NCBI GenBank assembly: GCA_902363825.1
Contig: CABJBK010000002.1
Span: 248,001-312,000, forward strand
Direction of reading: 5' to 3'
DNA length: 64,000 bases
Origin: Lachnospiraceae bacterium
Lineage (GTDB): Bacteria; Bacillota; Clostridia; Lachnospirales; Lachnospiraceae
Shown here one piece after another: positions 28,234 through 35,297 of the stretch. Below the pieces are notes generated by a model. It did not search any database and was not told the DNA's origin. It saw only the letters and a list, made by a program, of their open reading frames with translations. How positions within the stretch are numbered: position 1 is the first letter of the stretch; each line of letters opens with the position of its first letter. Position numbers and translations under genes: made by a program.

Positions 28234-28466
28234 GCTTCCTTCTCCTCCGGCTCTACTTCTATTTTTCCGGCATCCTCTTTCCGTATCGTCAGTTCATATC
28301 CACGGATATGCAGTTCGATCGGATCTCCCATCGGTGCCACTTTCTGTACCACTACTTTTGTCTTCGGGATCAGTCCCATATCCAAGAACCGGCAGCGCAG
28401 CGCGCCCTCTCCGCTCACTTTTGTGATCACCGCTTCTTTTCCAATTGGTAATTCATCCAATGTCAT
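28230..28466 (-). CDS. feoA: Ferrous iron transport protein FeoA
   Basis: 78-aa SH3-like cytoplasmic protein of the FeoA family (LGxxAVITKVSGEG-like core, RFLDMGLIPKTKVVV, ELHIRGYELTIRKEDA). FeoA assists FeoB. It is first in the feoA-feoB operon and is preceded by a good promoter with an overlapping inverted repeat. Confidence 0.93.
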   Translation of the reverse strand: MTLDELPIGKEAVITKVSGEGALRCRFLDMGLIPKTKVVVQKVAPMGDPIELHIRGYELTIRKEDAGKIEVEPEEKEA

Positions 28467-28494
28467 ATCTTTTCCTCTTTTCCATCGCTTCTCG

Positions 28495-28518
28495 TTAGTA
28501 AATTCTAATCTTAATTAG
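28495..28518. promoter_or_regulatory. Candidate metal-responsive operator of feoAB
   Basis: Two overlapping inverted repeats, TTAG-N6-CTAA (28495-28508) and CTAA-N6-TTAG (28505-28518), lie at the downstream edge of the -10. The TTAG/CTAA half-sites resemble DtxR/IdeR-type boxes more than a Fur box. The regulator is not in the window; this is an inference from symmetry and position. Confidence 0.4.
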
Positions 28519-28545
28519 TGTAATTGCACTTTTCCCTCTTGTCAA
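28517..28545 (-). promoter_or_regulatory. feoAB promoter
   Basis: TTGACA (28540-28545) and TACACT (28517-28522) have exact 17-bp spacing, about 50 bp upstream of feoA. Confidence 0.7.
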
Positions 28546-28570
28546 TTGAAAAATTTTATCAAAAAGGCTC

Positions 28571-28604
28571 AAAAAGGCTGCATCTCCTTTCGAAATGCAG
28601 CCTT
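28571..28604 (-). terminator. Terminator after mgsA
   Basis: The stem AAGGCTGCAT/ATGCAGCCTT has an 11-base loop and is followed by TTTTT on the minus strand, 20 bp after the mgsA stop. Confidence 0.85.
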
Positions 28605-28623
28605 CTCGTCATCGTTTCGTTGA

Positions 28624-29094
28624 TTAAAGCGTCTTAGAACGATCCTGTATATTCTTTTTAAAATTGATGACCTTTCTCTCATAACATTCATCCATCAAAG
28701 AAGAAAGGATCATAAAATCCGCGGAAGAACGGTTATTTGCGATCGGTATGTCATATACCTGCGCAATACGCAGCAGCGCCTTCACATCCGGGTCATGCGG
28801 CTGTGCTGTCAGCGGGTCGGAAAAGAATATGACAAAATCTACCTTTCCCTCCACGATCTTTGCTCCGATCTGCTGGTCTCCGCCGAGCGGGCCGCTGTTG
28901 TAGCCCTTGACCGGCAGTCCGGTCTGATCCGTGATCATGCGCGCGGTCGTTCCGGTACCGCATAAGAAATGTTTTTTCAAAATCTCTTTGTGTTCGTTGC
29001 ACCAGTCGATCAGTTCCGCTTTTTTATTATCATGCGCGATCAGTGCGATATTCTTTTGTTTTTCGATGGTCAGTGTGATAAATTCCTCGCTCAT
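28624..29094 (-). CDS. mgsA: Methylglyoxal synthase
   Basis: MgsA converts dihydroxyacetone phosphate to methylglyoxal and phosphate, a bypass of lower glycolysis. The 156-aa protein has the family core NIALIAHDNKKAEL, the phosphate-binding FLCGTGTTARMI, PLGGDQQIGAKI with the catalytic Asp, and FFSDPLTAQPHDPDVKALLR. It has an AGGAGGAG ribosome site and lies downstream of the cotJC 3' part. Confidence 0.95.
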   Translation of the reverse strand: MSEEFITLTIEKQKNIALIAHDNKKAELIDWCNEHKEILKKHFLCGTGTTARMITDQTGLPVKGYNSGPLGGDQQIGAKIVEGKVDFVIFFSDPLTAQPHDPDVKALLRIAQVYDIPIANNRSSADFMILSSLMDECYERKVINFKKNIQDRSKTL

Positions 29095-29152
29095 CTTCTC
29101 CTCCTCGTATTTTCGCAGTTTATGCTTTTATTTTACCCCAGTTTTTTCTCTT

Positions 29153-29577
29153 TCACAACGTATTTTTATCAAATGCCGGGTTAAACGCGTAATAATTTTT
29201 GCTGTCGAGATGTTCTCTCACCATATTTAAGCCCTCACCGAAGCGCTGGAAGTGTACGATCTCCCTTGCTCTTAAAAAGCGGATCGGATCGCAGACCTCC
29301 GGATCTTTCACCAGACGTAAAATATTGTCATACGTCTTTCTCGCTTTCTGCTCCGCCGCCATATCTTCAAACAGATCCGTGATCGGATCGCCGCTCGACT
29401 GGAACTGGTTTGCGTTAAACGGCACTCCTCCCGCCGACTGCGGCCAGATCCCTACCGTGTGATCGGTATAGTACGGCGCAAACCCGGATGCCTTGATCTC
29501 ATCCATCGTAAGATTTCTTGTAAGCTGATGCACGATCGCAGCGACGATCTCAAGATGCGCCAGTTCTTCGGTACCTA
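29153..29577 (-). pseudogene. cotJC: cotJC, 3' part (split manganese-catalase-type coat gene)
   Basis: This is the C-terminal two thirds of CotJC, in frame from the repeat core: GTEELAHLEIVAAI, then VHQLTRNLT, then AAEQKARKTYDNILRL and REIVHFQRFGEGL. These hold the ExxH, Glu and ExxxH-type ligands expected for the dimanganese site. The part has no start codon of its own that fits the family; a GTG at 29533 is only a shadow start. The N-terminal 63 codons lie at 32665-32855. Joining at the shared repeat gives a complete protein of about 201 aa. It is therefore probably a segment of a reversibly split gene rather than decay: no stop or frameshift is present. Confidence 0.9.
29568..29577 (-). 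repeat. Left attachment core (recombinase end)
   Basis: TAGGTACCGA on the minus strand, identical to the copy at 32665-32674. Its TAG is also the stop codon of the recombinase. The cotJC frame continues from it as GGT ACC GAA GAA CTG. Confidence 0.88.
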
Positions 29578-30780
29578 CCTTTGCAGTGCAGTACGCCAGA
29601 CCCTCCCGTCCCAGAACATGTAGAGCAGATCATTTTCCCCGATGATGATACTTTTTAACCCCGCAGCATCTTTCCTGCCATCCAGACGCGCACCGCTTTT
29701 TTCTTCCGCCTCGAGAAAGCCCTGATACAGCACCGGATCCGCCACGCGCTTTCCGGCACAGCCCGATCTTTTTCTTCCGTATTCTGCCACATTCGCGCAG
29801 AGCCAGCTCTGGGAGATACTTCCGTCCCGCCGTCTGCGCACCCTGCTCACGCAGGTACTGCCACAGCATCCGCACCTCACCTTTCCACTGCACCAGTAAC
29901 GGTTCCGGTATTTTTCCATCTCCTCCGGCGCTCTTTTCTTTTCGGATAACCGCGCCTGCGCTTCCAAAAAAAGCTGTCTTGAAATGATCGCGGGATGATG
30001 GTCTTTTTGTATGACAAATTCCTCCGCCCCGTCATTCTTTCTTTTTGCATGCGTCAGATAATCCGCGGTATACGTCTTTTTCTGCACCAGATCTCCCACA
30101 TATTTTTCATTTTTTAGGATCCGGCTCACCGCAAGATCCGTCCATGGATTTTTTCGTGCGGTCAGATATCCCTCGGCGTTTAATTCCCGGGCGATCTCTC
30201 CGGTCTTCTTTTTTTCTTTTACATAGTTCCGGTAGATCCTTTGCACCACCTCTGCTTCCGCCTCACAAACACTTAATACCCCGTGATCCAGCTCATACCC
30301 GAACAGCCTTCTGCCGAAAACGATTCCTCGCTCCATCTGGCGTTTCTGCCCCCATTTCACCCGCTGCGATATTTTTCGGCTCTCCTCCTGTGCCATGGAT
30401 GCCATAAGCGTCAGCCGGATCTCTCCGTCATTTTCTCTTGTATCGATGTGATCCAGAATAAAAAATACACCCACGCCAAATGTGCGCAGTGTGCGCACGG
30501 CAATGAGTGTATCTACGGTATTTCGCGCAAAACGGCTGACCTCTTTCGTTAAGATCAGATCTATCTTTCCCGTTTTCGCGTCTTCCATCATCTGCTGAAA
30601 AGCTTCTCTTTTTTTTACGCTGGTTCCGGAAATGCCCTCGTCTGCGTAGATCCCGGCAAATTTCCAGTTTTCTTCTTCTTTTTTTTGAATAAAGGACGCA
30701 AAATATTCCTGCTGGTTTTTTAGGGAATTCTGCTGATCGTCCAGCTCGGTAGAAACTCTGCAATATGCGGCAACTTTCAT
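29575..30780 (-). CDS. Large-type serine site-specific recombinase of the cotJC element
   Basis: 401-aa recombinase likely to cut and rejoin the repeat cores at the element ends. The resolvase catalytic domain is at about 1-145 (YCRVS with catalytic Ser10, SRFARN with the active-site Arg, ASMAQEESRKIS). Then come a recombinase DNA-binding domain (about 155-270) and a zinc ribbon (CSGKVRCGCCGSTC ... C ... C, about 297-341). The coiled-coil and C-terminus are short, making it smaller than typical phage integrases. ATG 30780 lies after CAGGTG; the GTG three codons upstream overlaps that site. The stop codon is part of the attachment core. A sigma-E-type -10 lies 22 bp upstream. Confidence 0.93.
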   Translation of the reverse strand: MKVAAYCRVSTELDDQQNSLKNQQEYFASFIQKKEEENWKFAGIYADEGISGTSVKKREAFQQMMEDAKTGKIDLILTKEVSRFARNTVDTLIAVRTLRTFGVGVFFILDHIDTRENDGEIRLTLMASMAQEESRKISQRVKWGQKRQMERGIVFGRRLFGYELDHGVLSVCEAEAEVVQRIYRNYVKEKKKTGEIARELNAEGYLTARKNPWTDLAVSRILKNEKYVGDLVQKKTYTADYLTHAKRKNDGAEEFVIQKDHHPAIISRQLFLEAQARLSEKKRAPEEMEKYRNRYWCSGKVRCGCCGSTCVSRVRRRRDGSISQSWLCANVAEYGRKRSGCAGKRVADPVLYQGFLEAEEKSGARLDGRKDAAGLKSIIIGENDLLYMFWDGRVWRTALQR

Positions 30781-30801
30781 GGTTCTCACCTGTTTTTTAT
30801 C

Positions 30802-30829
30802 AGTGTATGCCGCATTTTTTTCTTCATTC
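30802..30829 (-). promoter_or_regulatory. Sigma-E-like promoter of the recombinase gene
   Basis: CATACACT (30802-30809) is a full match to the sigma-E -10 consensus CATACAHT. GAATGAA (30823-30829), 13 bp upstream, is a weaker -35 (4 of 7). In Bacillus the skin recombinase gene spoIVCA is sigma-E-dependent; the parallel is an inference. Confidence 0.55.
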
Positions 30830-30844
30830 CCCGTTTTCTTTTTT

Positions 30845-31498
30845 CTAACGCTCTAAGAAAGCAAGGATATCTTTGGGTGTGTCCGCAAAATACTTTGCCC
30901 CGTGTGCTTCCAGAAATGCCCGGTCACGGAATCCCCAGGTCACGCTGATACAGGAAAGTCCCGCGTTTTTTGCGGTTTCAATGTCCACATCCGAGTCTCC
31001 GACATAGACACTGTGCGCGCTGTCGCTTCCGAGTCTTTTCATCGCCTCAAACGCCGTATCCGGTGCCGGTTTCCGGCGGATCCCGGTCTTTTCACCGATC
31101 GCCACCCCGATCTTTCCTTTAAAATACAGATCCCGCAGCTGCTGCACCGCGAAATCTCCTTTATTGGATACAATGGCAAGCTTCATGCCCTGCGCGTTTA
31201 ACTGATCGAGCAGCTCCGGTATCCCCGCATAAGGACACGTCTTCTTCGCGCAGTTTTCTCCGTAATGTGCGCAGAAATCTGTAAACACCGCCTGAAACTG
31301 CTCGTCTGTCACGTCAGACGGCAATGCACGCTCCATCAGCTTTTTCAATCCGTTTCCGACAAAACGGCGCACTTCATCGATCGTGTGCGTGTGAAACCCA
31401 TACTTGTCCATCGCATAATTTACACTGTCTGTCAGATCTTCCAGGGTATTAAGCAATGTTCCGTCCAGATCAAAAATTACGGTATCATAGTTTTTCAT
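30845..31498 (-). CDS. HAD-superfamily phosphatase, Gph/PGP-like
   Basis: 217-aa HAD hydrolase with the nucleophile motif VIFDLDGTLLNTLEDL at about 6-21, a helical cap (about 25-85), motif II VSNKGD and motif IV VGDSDVDIETAKNAG. It resembles phosphoglycolate phosphatase and pyrophosphatase PpaX; the substrate cannot be set. ATG 31498 has AAGGAG nearby. It is 18 nt downstream of lrgB and inside the cotJC element, so it is cargo rather than part of the coat operon. Confidence 0.9.
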   Translation of the reverse strand: MKNYDTVIFDLDGTLLNTLEDLTDSVNYAMDKYGFHTHTIDEVRRFVGNGLKKLMERALPSDVTDEQFQAVFTDFCAHYGENCAKKTCPYAGIPELLDQLNAQGMKLAIVSNKGDFAVQQLRDLYFKGKIGVAIGEKTGIRRKPAPDTAFEAMKRLGSDSAHSVYVGDSDVDIETAKNAGLSCISVTWGFRDRAFLEAHGAKYFADTPKDILAFLER

Positions 31499-31516
31499 AG
31501 TCTTCTCCTTATCCAA

Positions 31517-32209
31517 TTAATACAGATTCGCAAAAACAGACGCGCCGATTACCGTGATAAGACCCGCAACCGCAATGGCAAGACTGCTCATGGCTCCTTC
31601 TACTTCTCCAAGTTCCATCGCCCGGGCGGTTCCGATCGCATGCGCCGAAGTTCCGAGTGCCACACCCTTTGCAACCGCTTCCTTGATATGGAAAATCTTA
31701 AACACTGCCTCTCCGATGATATTTCCAAATACACCGGTAATGATGATCACTGCTACGGTAACCGTGACAAGGCCGCCAAGCTCTTCCGACACGCCCATCC
31801 CGATCGCAGTTGTGATCGACTTCGGGAGCAGTGTCACATACATCTGATGGTCAAACCCGCATATCACGCAGAGCCCGAGCACCGACAAAATACTGGTGAG
31901 CACGCCCGCAACGATCCCGCCGCAGATTGCTTTATAGTTACTTTTTAACATGGAAAGCTGCTGATAAAGCGGTACCGCAAGGCATACCGTAGCCGGTGTG
32001 AGCAGGTAGCTCAAATATTTTGCGCCCTCGTTATAACTTTCATAATCCACACCGGTTCCCGCAAGGATCACCATCACGACCACGATCGCAATCAGCAGTG
32101 GATTGAAAAGCGCCAGGTTGAATTTTCTCTTTAATAAAAGTCCGATCTCATATCCGGCAATGCTTACAAACACGCCGAAGAATACAGAGGTACTAAGCAT
32201 CTTGTCCAT
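31517..32209 (-). CDS. lrgB: LrgB/CidB-family membrane protein
   Basis: 230-aa protein with several hydrophobic segments and the LrgB signatures (FNPLLIAIVVVMVIL, LLTPATVCLAVPLYQQ, LPKSITTAIGMGVSEELGG, GTSAHAIGTARAMELGE). With LrgA it forms a membrane pair linked to pyruvate transport and to control of murein hydrolase activity in other bacteria. It overlaps the end of lrgA by 17 bp and is part of the element cargo. Confidence 0.93.
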   Translation of the reverse strand: MDKMLSTSVFFGVFVSIAGYEIGLLLKRKFNLALFNPLLIAIVVVMVILAGTGVDYESYNEGAKYLSYLLTPATVCLAVPLYQQLSMLKSNYKAICGGIVAGVLTSILSVLGLCVICGFDHQMYVTLLPKSITTAIGMGVSEELGGLVTVTVAVIIITGVFGNIIGEAVFKIFHIKEAVAKGVALGTSAHAIGTARAMELGEVEGAMSSLAIAVAGLITVIGASVFANLY

Positions 32210-32564
32210 CGTCCGCCTTGCCTCCCTTTCGTATGATAAACTGTGTCACAAGTCCTGTTACCGCCATGACAACGACTGTTGTGATCAACGTGACCGCTAT
32301 AAGCGGTACGCAGATCCCTTTGATCTGTGCCCAGGAATCCATCAGCCCTACGGCCGCCGGAATAAACATCATCGGCATGATCTCGATCAGAAATGTCGCT
32401 GCCTCCTTCACCTGATCCAGTTTTAAAATGCCGGTGCAAAGCGCAAGCAGCATCAGAACCAGACCGTAAATGCTTGCCGGGATCGGAAGCGGAATGACAT
32501 ACTTTAACGCCTCTCCGAGGAACGTGACTGCCAAAATAATTCCAAATTGTTTCATGAATTTCAT
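32193..32564 (-). CDS. lrgA: LrgA/CidA-family holin-like membrane protein
   Basis: 123-aa protein with four hydrophobic segments and the LrgA pattern (FLGEALKYVIPLPIPASIYG, IMPMMFIPAAVGLMD). LrgA-type proteins are the holin-like partner of LrgB. It is the first gene inside the right end of the cotJC element, read toward the recombinase, with its own promoter 38 bp upstream. Confidence 0.92.
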   Translation of the reverse strand: MKFMKQFGIILAVTFLGEALKYVIPLPIPASIYGLVLMLLALCTGILKLDQVKEAATFLIEIMPMMFIPAAVGLMDSWAQIKGICVPLIAVTLITTVVVMAVTGLVTQFIIRKGGKADDGQDA

Positions 32565-32601
32565 AATCGCATCTCTTTTCTTTTTCTTCTGTCAATGTGA
32601 T

Positions 32602-32630
32602 ATTGTATAACTCAGCATTCGATTCGTCAA
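32602..32630 (-). promoter_or_regulatory. Sigma-A-type promoter of lrgA inside the element
   Basis: TTGACG (32625-32630) and TACAAT (32602-32607) have 17-bp spacing. Both boxes lie between the right repeat core and lrgA, so the cargo has its own vegetative-type promoter. Confidence 0.65.
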
Positions 32631-32664
32631 CCATTCTTTTTCCCGATTTTTTTGTACTGCTGCA

Positions 32665-32674
32665 TCGGTACCTA
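32665..32674 (-). repeat. Right attachment core
   Basis: TAGGTACCGA on the minus strand, second copy. On its outer side the cotJC frame reads LLTDIGT; on its inner side the sequence reads GATGCAGCAGTAC, which with the other inner flank gives ACTGC/GCAGT arms around the core of the predicted circle. Confidence 0.88.
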
Positions 32675-32855
32675 TATCGGTCAGCAGACCGGAAACTTTG
32701 CGGTACGGCATGGAATATCTCTGGGAGAGGTAACGCATGGACGCGCCCATTTCGCCGTCTGGGCCTCCATACTGACTCAAGATACACTGTGCGATCTTCG
32801 GGTTTGGATTTGTGATCTTTACCGGATACTGCAATCTCTTTTCATAATTCCACAT
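32665..32855 (-). pseudogene. cotJC: cotJC, 5' part (split manganese-catalase-type coat gene)
   Basis: The first 63 codons of CotJC (start MWNYEKRLQYPVKI, then QYGGPDGEMGASMRYLSQRY and LLTDIGT) end at the repeat core. Read on into the element, the frame diverges from the family (DAAVQKNREKEW...) and stops at 32592. GGAAGGAGG precedes the ATG, which overlaps the cotJB stop as TAATG. CotJC is an inner spore-coat protein of the manganese-catalase family. The split falls just before the ExxH ligand motif, so the truncated product cannot form the metal site. Confidence 0.92.
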
Positions 32856-33157
32856 TAGCAAGCTCCTCCTTCCCATGGCAGCGGCATGGATGCCCAGTCA
32901 AAGGTACACTCCGGCGTGGCGAGATCCACCGTGAGCGGTCCGTACAATCTCGCGTATTCGCGCAGCGCCTCTTCCCTCAGTTTTTTATAATGATTGAAAT
33001 AACTGATCGCGTCCGTATCCTCCGGATGTGTATCCAGATACAGTGTGATATCATTTACCGCAAAGCTGATCTTTGTAATGTACGCGTACAGCTGCTGTCT
33101 TTTCATCTGTGCCGCATTCCCTGCTCTGTTCGGATTCCGGTTCATGGTCTGGTTCAT
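32855..33157 (-). CDS. cotJB: Spore coat protein CotJB
   Basis: 100-aa CotJB-family protein, an inner spore-coat component that works with CotJC. The family features are visible: KRQQLYAYITKISFAVNDI, LYLDTHPEDTDAISYFNHY, and the end TFDWASMPLPWEGGAC. It overlaps cotJA by 4 bp (ATGA) and cotJC by 1 bp. The N-terminal Asn/Arg-rich stretch is longer than in Bacillus (about 87 aa). Confidence 0.93.
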   Translation of the reverse strand: MNQTMNRNPNRAGNAAQMKRQQLYAYITKISFAVNDITLYLDTHPEDTDAISYFNHYKKLREEALREYARLYGPLTVDLATPECTFDWASMPLPWEGGAC

Positions 33158-33312
33158 TTTCTTTCCATCCTCCTTCCGAGAAACGGCTTATTCAGTTCCG
33201 GAAAAATCGTTCCGATCATCAGTGCTTTTTCCGGCTCATACACCTTATAGAAATTCTGCCACGGCACATATGCCATCGCGACAACCTGGTCTTTGCAACT
33301 ATCGTTTTCCAT
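33154..33312 (-). CDS. cotJA: Spore coat-associated protein CotJA
   Basis: 52-aa CotJA-type protein (AMAYVPWQNFYKVYEPEKAL, GTIFPELNKPFLGR). It opens the cotJA-cotJB-cotJC operon made in the mother cell. ATG 33312 is chosen because the upstream in-frame ATG would translate the AAGGAGGG ribosome site itself. Confidence 0.9.
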   Translation of the reverse strand: MENDSCKDQVVAMAYVPWQNFYKVYEPEKALMIGTIFPELNKPFLGRRMERK

Positions 33313-33342
33313 ACAAAAAGATCCCTCCTTTTTCATTCTTTA

Positions 33343-33369
33343 TACCATATGAAAAAGAAGGGATTTTGT
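33343..33369 (-). promoter_or_regulatory. Sigma-K-like promoter of the cotJ operon
   Basis: CATATGGTA (33343-33351) fits the sigma-K -10 CATANNNTA, with AC 16 bp upstream (33368-33369), the reported sigma-K spacing. The same -10 matches sigma-E (CATACANT) at 5 of 8. In Bacillus cotJ is mainly sigma-E-dependent, so either factor may act. Confidence 0.5.
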
Positions 33370-33374
33370 GCATC

Positions 33375-34526
33375 CTAGAGGCCGCCGAGCCGGTCGATGG
33401 AATTTAAGATTTCCCGGATATCCGCCGTATCTCCCGGATAATCCACCAGCATACGCTCTGTATTTTTGCGCTTATCCTTTAAGGATCTTGTATCATTTTC
33501 TATTTTTGCACGAAGTTTCTGCCTGCGTTCGATCAGATCATGCTTGATCTCCACCATCTCTCTCGGATCTACGAGCGCCTTTGCCTGATCCAGCCAGACT
33601 TTTGTATCATAAAGCCGATAGCTGCGCAGTGCCCGCAGTAATTTCGCGTTGTAAAAATCCAGTTCTTCATTCAGCTGCTGGAATTTTTCCCTCTCTTCCA
33701 CCGCCTCTTTGTATTCTTCCCAGATCTGGTTAAATTCATAAGAATTTTTCACATGATATTTCTCGCAGGCATAGTCCACCGCATTGGTCGCATTGACATA
33801 TTTGATCTTCATCTTGTTTAACAGCGTGATCGCGTGATTTCTGTTTCTGTCAGACTGTCTGATCTCTTCCGCGTTATTCTGTTCCCGGTGATAGATCAAA
33901 AACGCGCAGACACCCGCCGCGAATAAAAAGAGCATCCAGATCCACTGGGTATTCACCGCAAAGATCGACTGCAGTACCAAAAGTACCGCAAACACGATAA
34001 CCGCCACCGAAAACAGGATAATGGAAAGTTTTCGCAGGAAATTCTGCTCGTCGCGCAACGCTTCCGCATTGTACACCCATTTCGTTTTTTCCGATTCCAG
34101 ATACCGCATATCCCGTGTTACGGCTGCCTGATATGCTTCGCTGGATTCCAGGCGTCTGATCGCATCCGGTATCTCGTCTTCTTCCCGCTGCATCTGCCGG
34201 AACTGTGCATCGTTGATCTTTTTTTCCGTCTTCATGTATTCGGTTCTGGTATTTCCGAGTGCCACTACATTTTCCGCCGCCTGCCGGATCTCCGCCATCT
34301 CTTCCTCCGACATATCCTCAAGCAGCTGTATGTCATTCAGATAGGAAGTGACCACTTTGTACTCCGACTTAGTATCCTCCAATGCCTTTGCCGCCTCGAT
34401 CATCTGCTCACATTCATCCAGCATCCGGTTTCCCGGCTGATCCCCGCCTTCCGGCATTTCTTCTGCTATCACATTTTCCCTGATCTCTACGTTTTCTGCT
34501 TTTTTTCTCTTTCGAAATAGTTTCAT
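33375..34526 (-). CDS. Uncharacterised coiled-coil protein with two central transmembrane segments
   Basis: 383-aa protein of unknown function. A basic N-terminus (MKLFRKRKKAEN) is followed by an acidic, Glu-rich helical half (about 35-155). Two adjacent hydrophobic segments follow (about 168-192 IILFSVAVIVFAVLLVLQSIF and about 197-215), then a long coiled coil (about 220-383) rich in E, K, R and Q. Both long arms are therefore on the same side, probably cytoplasmic. ATG overlaps the preceding gene's stop (ATGA). It is the last gene of the four-gene operon with the actin-like and giant helical-repeat proteins, so it may anchor that complex to the membrane. Confidence 0.8.
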   Translation of the reverse strand: MKLFRKRKKAENVEIRENVIAEEMPEGGDQPGNRMLDECEQMIEAAKALEDTKSEYKVVTSYLNDIQLLEDMSEEEMAEIRQAAENVVALGNTRTEYMKTEKKINDAQFRQMQREEDEIPDAIRRLESSEAYQAAVTRDMRYLESEKTKWVYNAEALRDEQNFLRKLSIILFSVAVIVFAVLLVLQSIFAVNTQWIWMLFLFAAGVCAFLIYHREQNNAEEIRQSDRNRNHAITLLNKMKIKYVNATNAVDYACEKYHVKNSYEFNQIWEEYKEAVEEREKFQQLNEELDFYNAKLLRALRSYRLYDTKVWLDQAKALVDPREMVEIKHDLIERRQKLRAKIENDTRSLKDKRKNTERMLVDYPGDTADIREILNSIDRLGGL

Positions 34527-35287
34527 CTGTCTTCTGCCGCCTTCCTGTACTCCTGTTTCCACTGTTCCATCATCCCAAACAACAGAACTTCATAGCCTCT
34601 GACATCCCCGTTTTTCTTTGTTTCCTGTATTTTCTGCCATTGTTCTAAAAACTTTTTATCCTGCGGTTCTTTCTTAAAGTCTTCCTCCAGACATACGCGT
34701 GAGAGCAGCGCCGCTTCTGCGGATTCCTGCTCCTCATTTTTTGCATATGCTTTCTCATAACATTCCCCGGCGCGCGCGAACATGAAAAGCCTTGCGTATG
34801 CCGTTCCCATGTTATGCCATACTCTGCCAAGCAGCACTTCTTCTCTCCGGTTCTCCGGCACATGCTCCGTGAGCGGCTCATATGCCCGGATGCTGCTTTT
34901 ATATTTTCCGCTCATAAGAAACCTGTCTGCTTTTAAAATTTCCTGCTCAAACAGGCTTTTGTCTTCATATGCTTTTATCCTGGCTAAGACACGTCTTCTC
35001 TGTTCCTCATCCAGATACGACACCATTTTTAAAACCGTATCCGTAAACTCTGCCATATCCTTTTTCCCGGCAAGCAGATCAAAGAGCGTCTGTCCCTCAT
35101 CTGCCAGCCCCAGTTCCTCTTTTACCCAGCCGGCAAAGGATTCTTTATAAATGTCTATCCCTGTCAGTTCCGCGTGCTGATCCATGCACCACGCCAGTTC
35201 CTCCAGCGAATATATGTTTACCGCTATACTTTCCAAAAAATACGGCACAGCCGCCAGCGTTCCGCGGCATAAGATCAATTCTCCCAT
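34523..35287 (-). CDS. Uncharacterised helical-repeat (TPR-like) protein
   Basis: 254-aa soluble, helical protein of unknown function. About residues 120-185 show a TPR-like pattern (LMSGKYKSSIRAYEPL, WHNMGTAYARLFMFARAGECYEKAYAKN). The N-terminal part (SLEELAWCMDQHAEL, EELGLADEGQTLFDLL) is unassigned. It starts 10 nt after the actin-like gene and ends in an ATGA overlap with the membrane coiled-coil gene. It probably acts as an adaptor in the same complex. Confidence 0.78.
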   Translation of the reverse strand: MGELILCRGTLAAVPYFLESIAVNIYSLEELAWCMDQHAELTGIDIYKESFAGWVKEELGLADEGQTLFDLLAGKKDMAEFTDTVLKMVSYLDEEQRRRVLARIKAYEDKSLFEQEILKADRFLMSGKYKSSIRAYEPLTEHVPENRREEVLLGRVWHNMGTAYARLFMFARAGECYEKAYAKNEEQESAEAALLSRVCLEEDFKKEPQDKKFLEQWQKIQETKKNGDVRGYEVLLFGMMEQWKQEYRKAAEDR

Positions 35288-35297
35288 CCTGTTTTCC

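Larger units (their letters stand above)
29568..32664. mobile_element. 3,097-bp serine-recombinase element interrupting cotJC (skin-like)
   Basis: The element is bounded by a 10-bp direct repeat (TCGGTACCTA on the plus strand) at 29568-29577 and 32665-32674. It encodes a serine recombinase at one end and HAD phosphatase, lrgB and lrgA as cargo. Removing one repeat copy with the element joins codons GAT ATA GGT ACC GAA, restoring TDIGTEELAHLE, the family sequence of CotJC. The recombinase promoter looks sigma-E-dependent. The arrangement parallels skin in sigK. Excision has not been shown; an insertion that permanently inactivates cotJC is the alternative. Confidence 0.88.

Noticed and set aside
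29153..29533. A stand-alone 126-aa manganese-catalase-like gene starting at a GTG
   Set aside because: The frame extends upstream through GTEELAHLEIVAAI to the repeat core and the N-terminal part is found 3.1 kb away. It is a cotJC segment.
32592..32876. A 94-aa protein with a CotJC-like N-terminus
   Set aside because: After the repeat core the frame departs from the family and runs into element DNA. The start 21 bp upstream of the true ATG would also translate the ribosome site.
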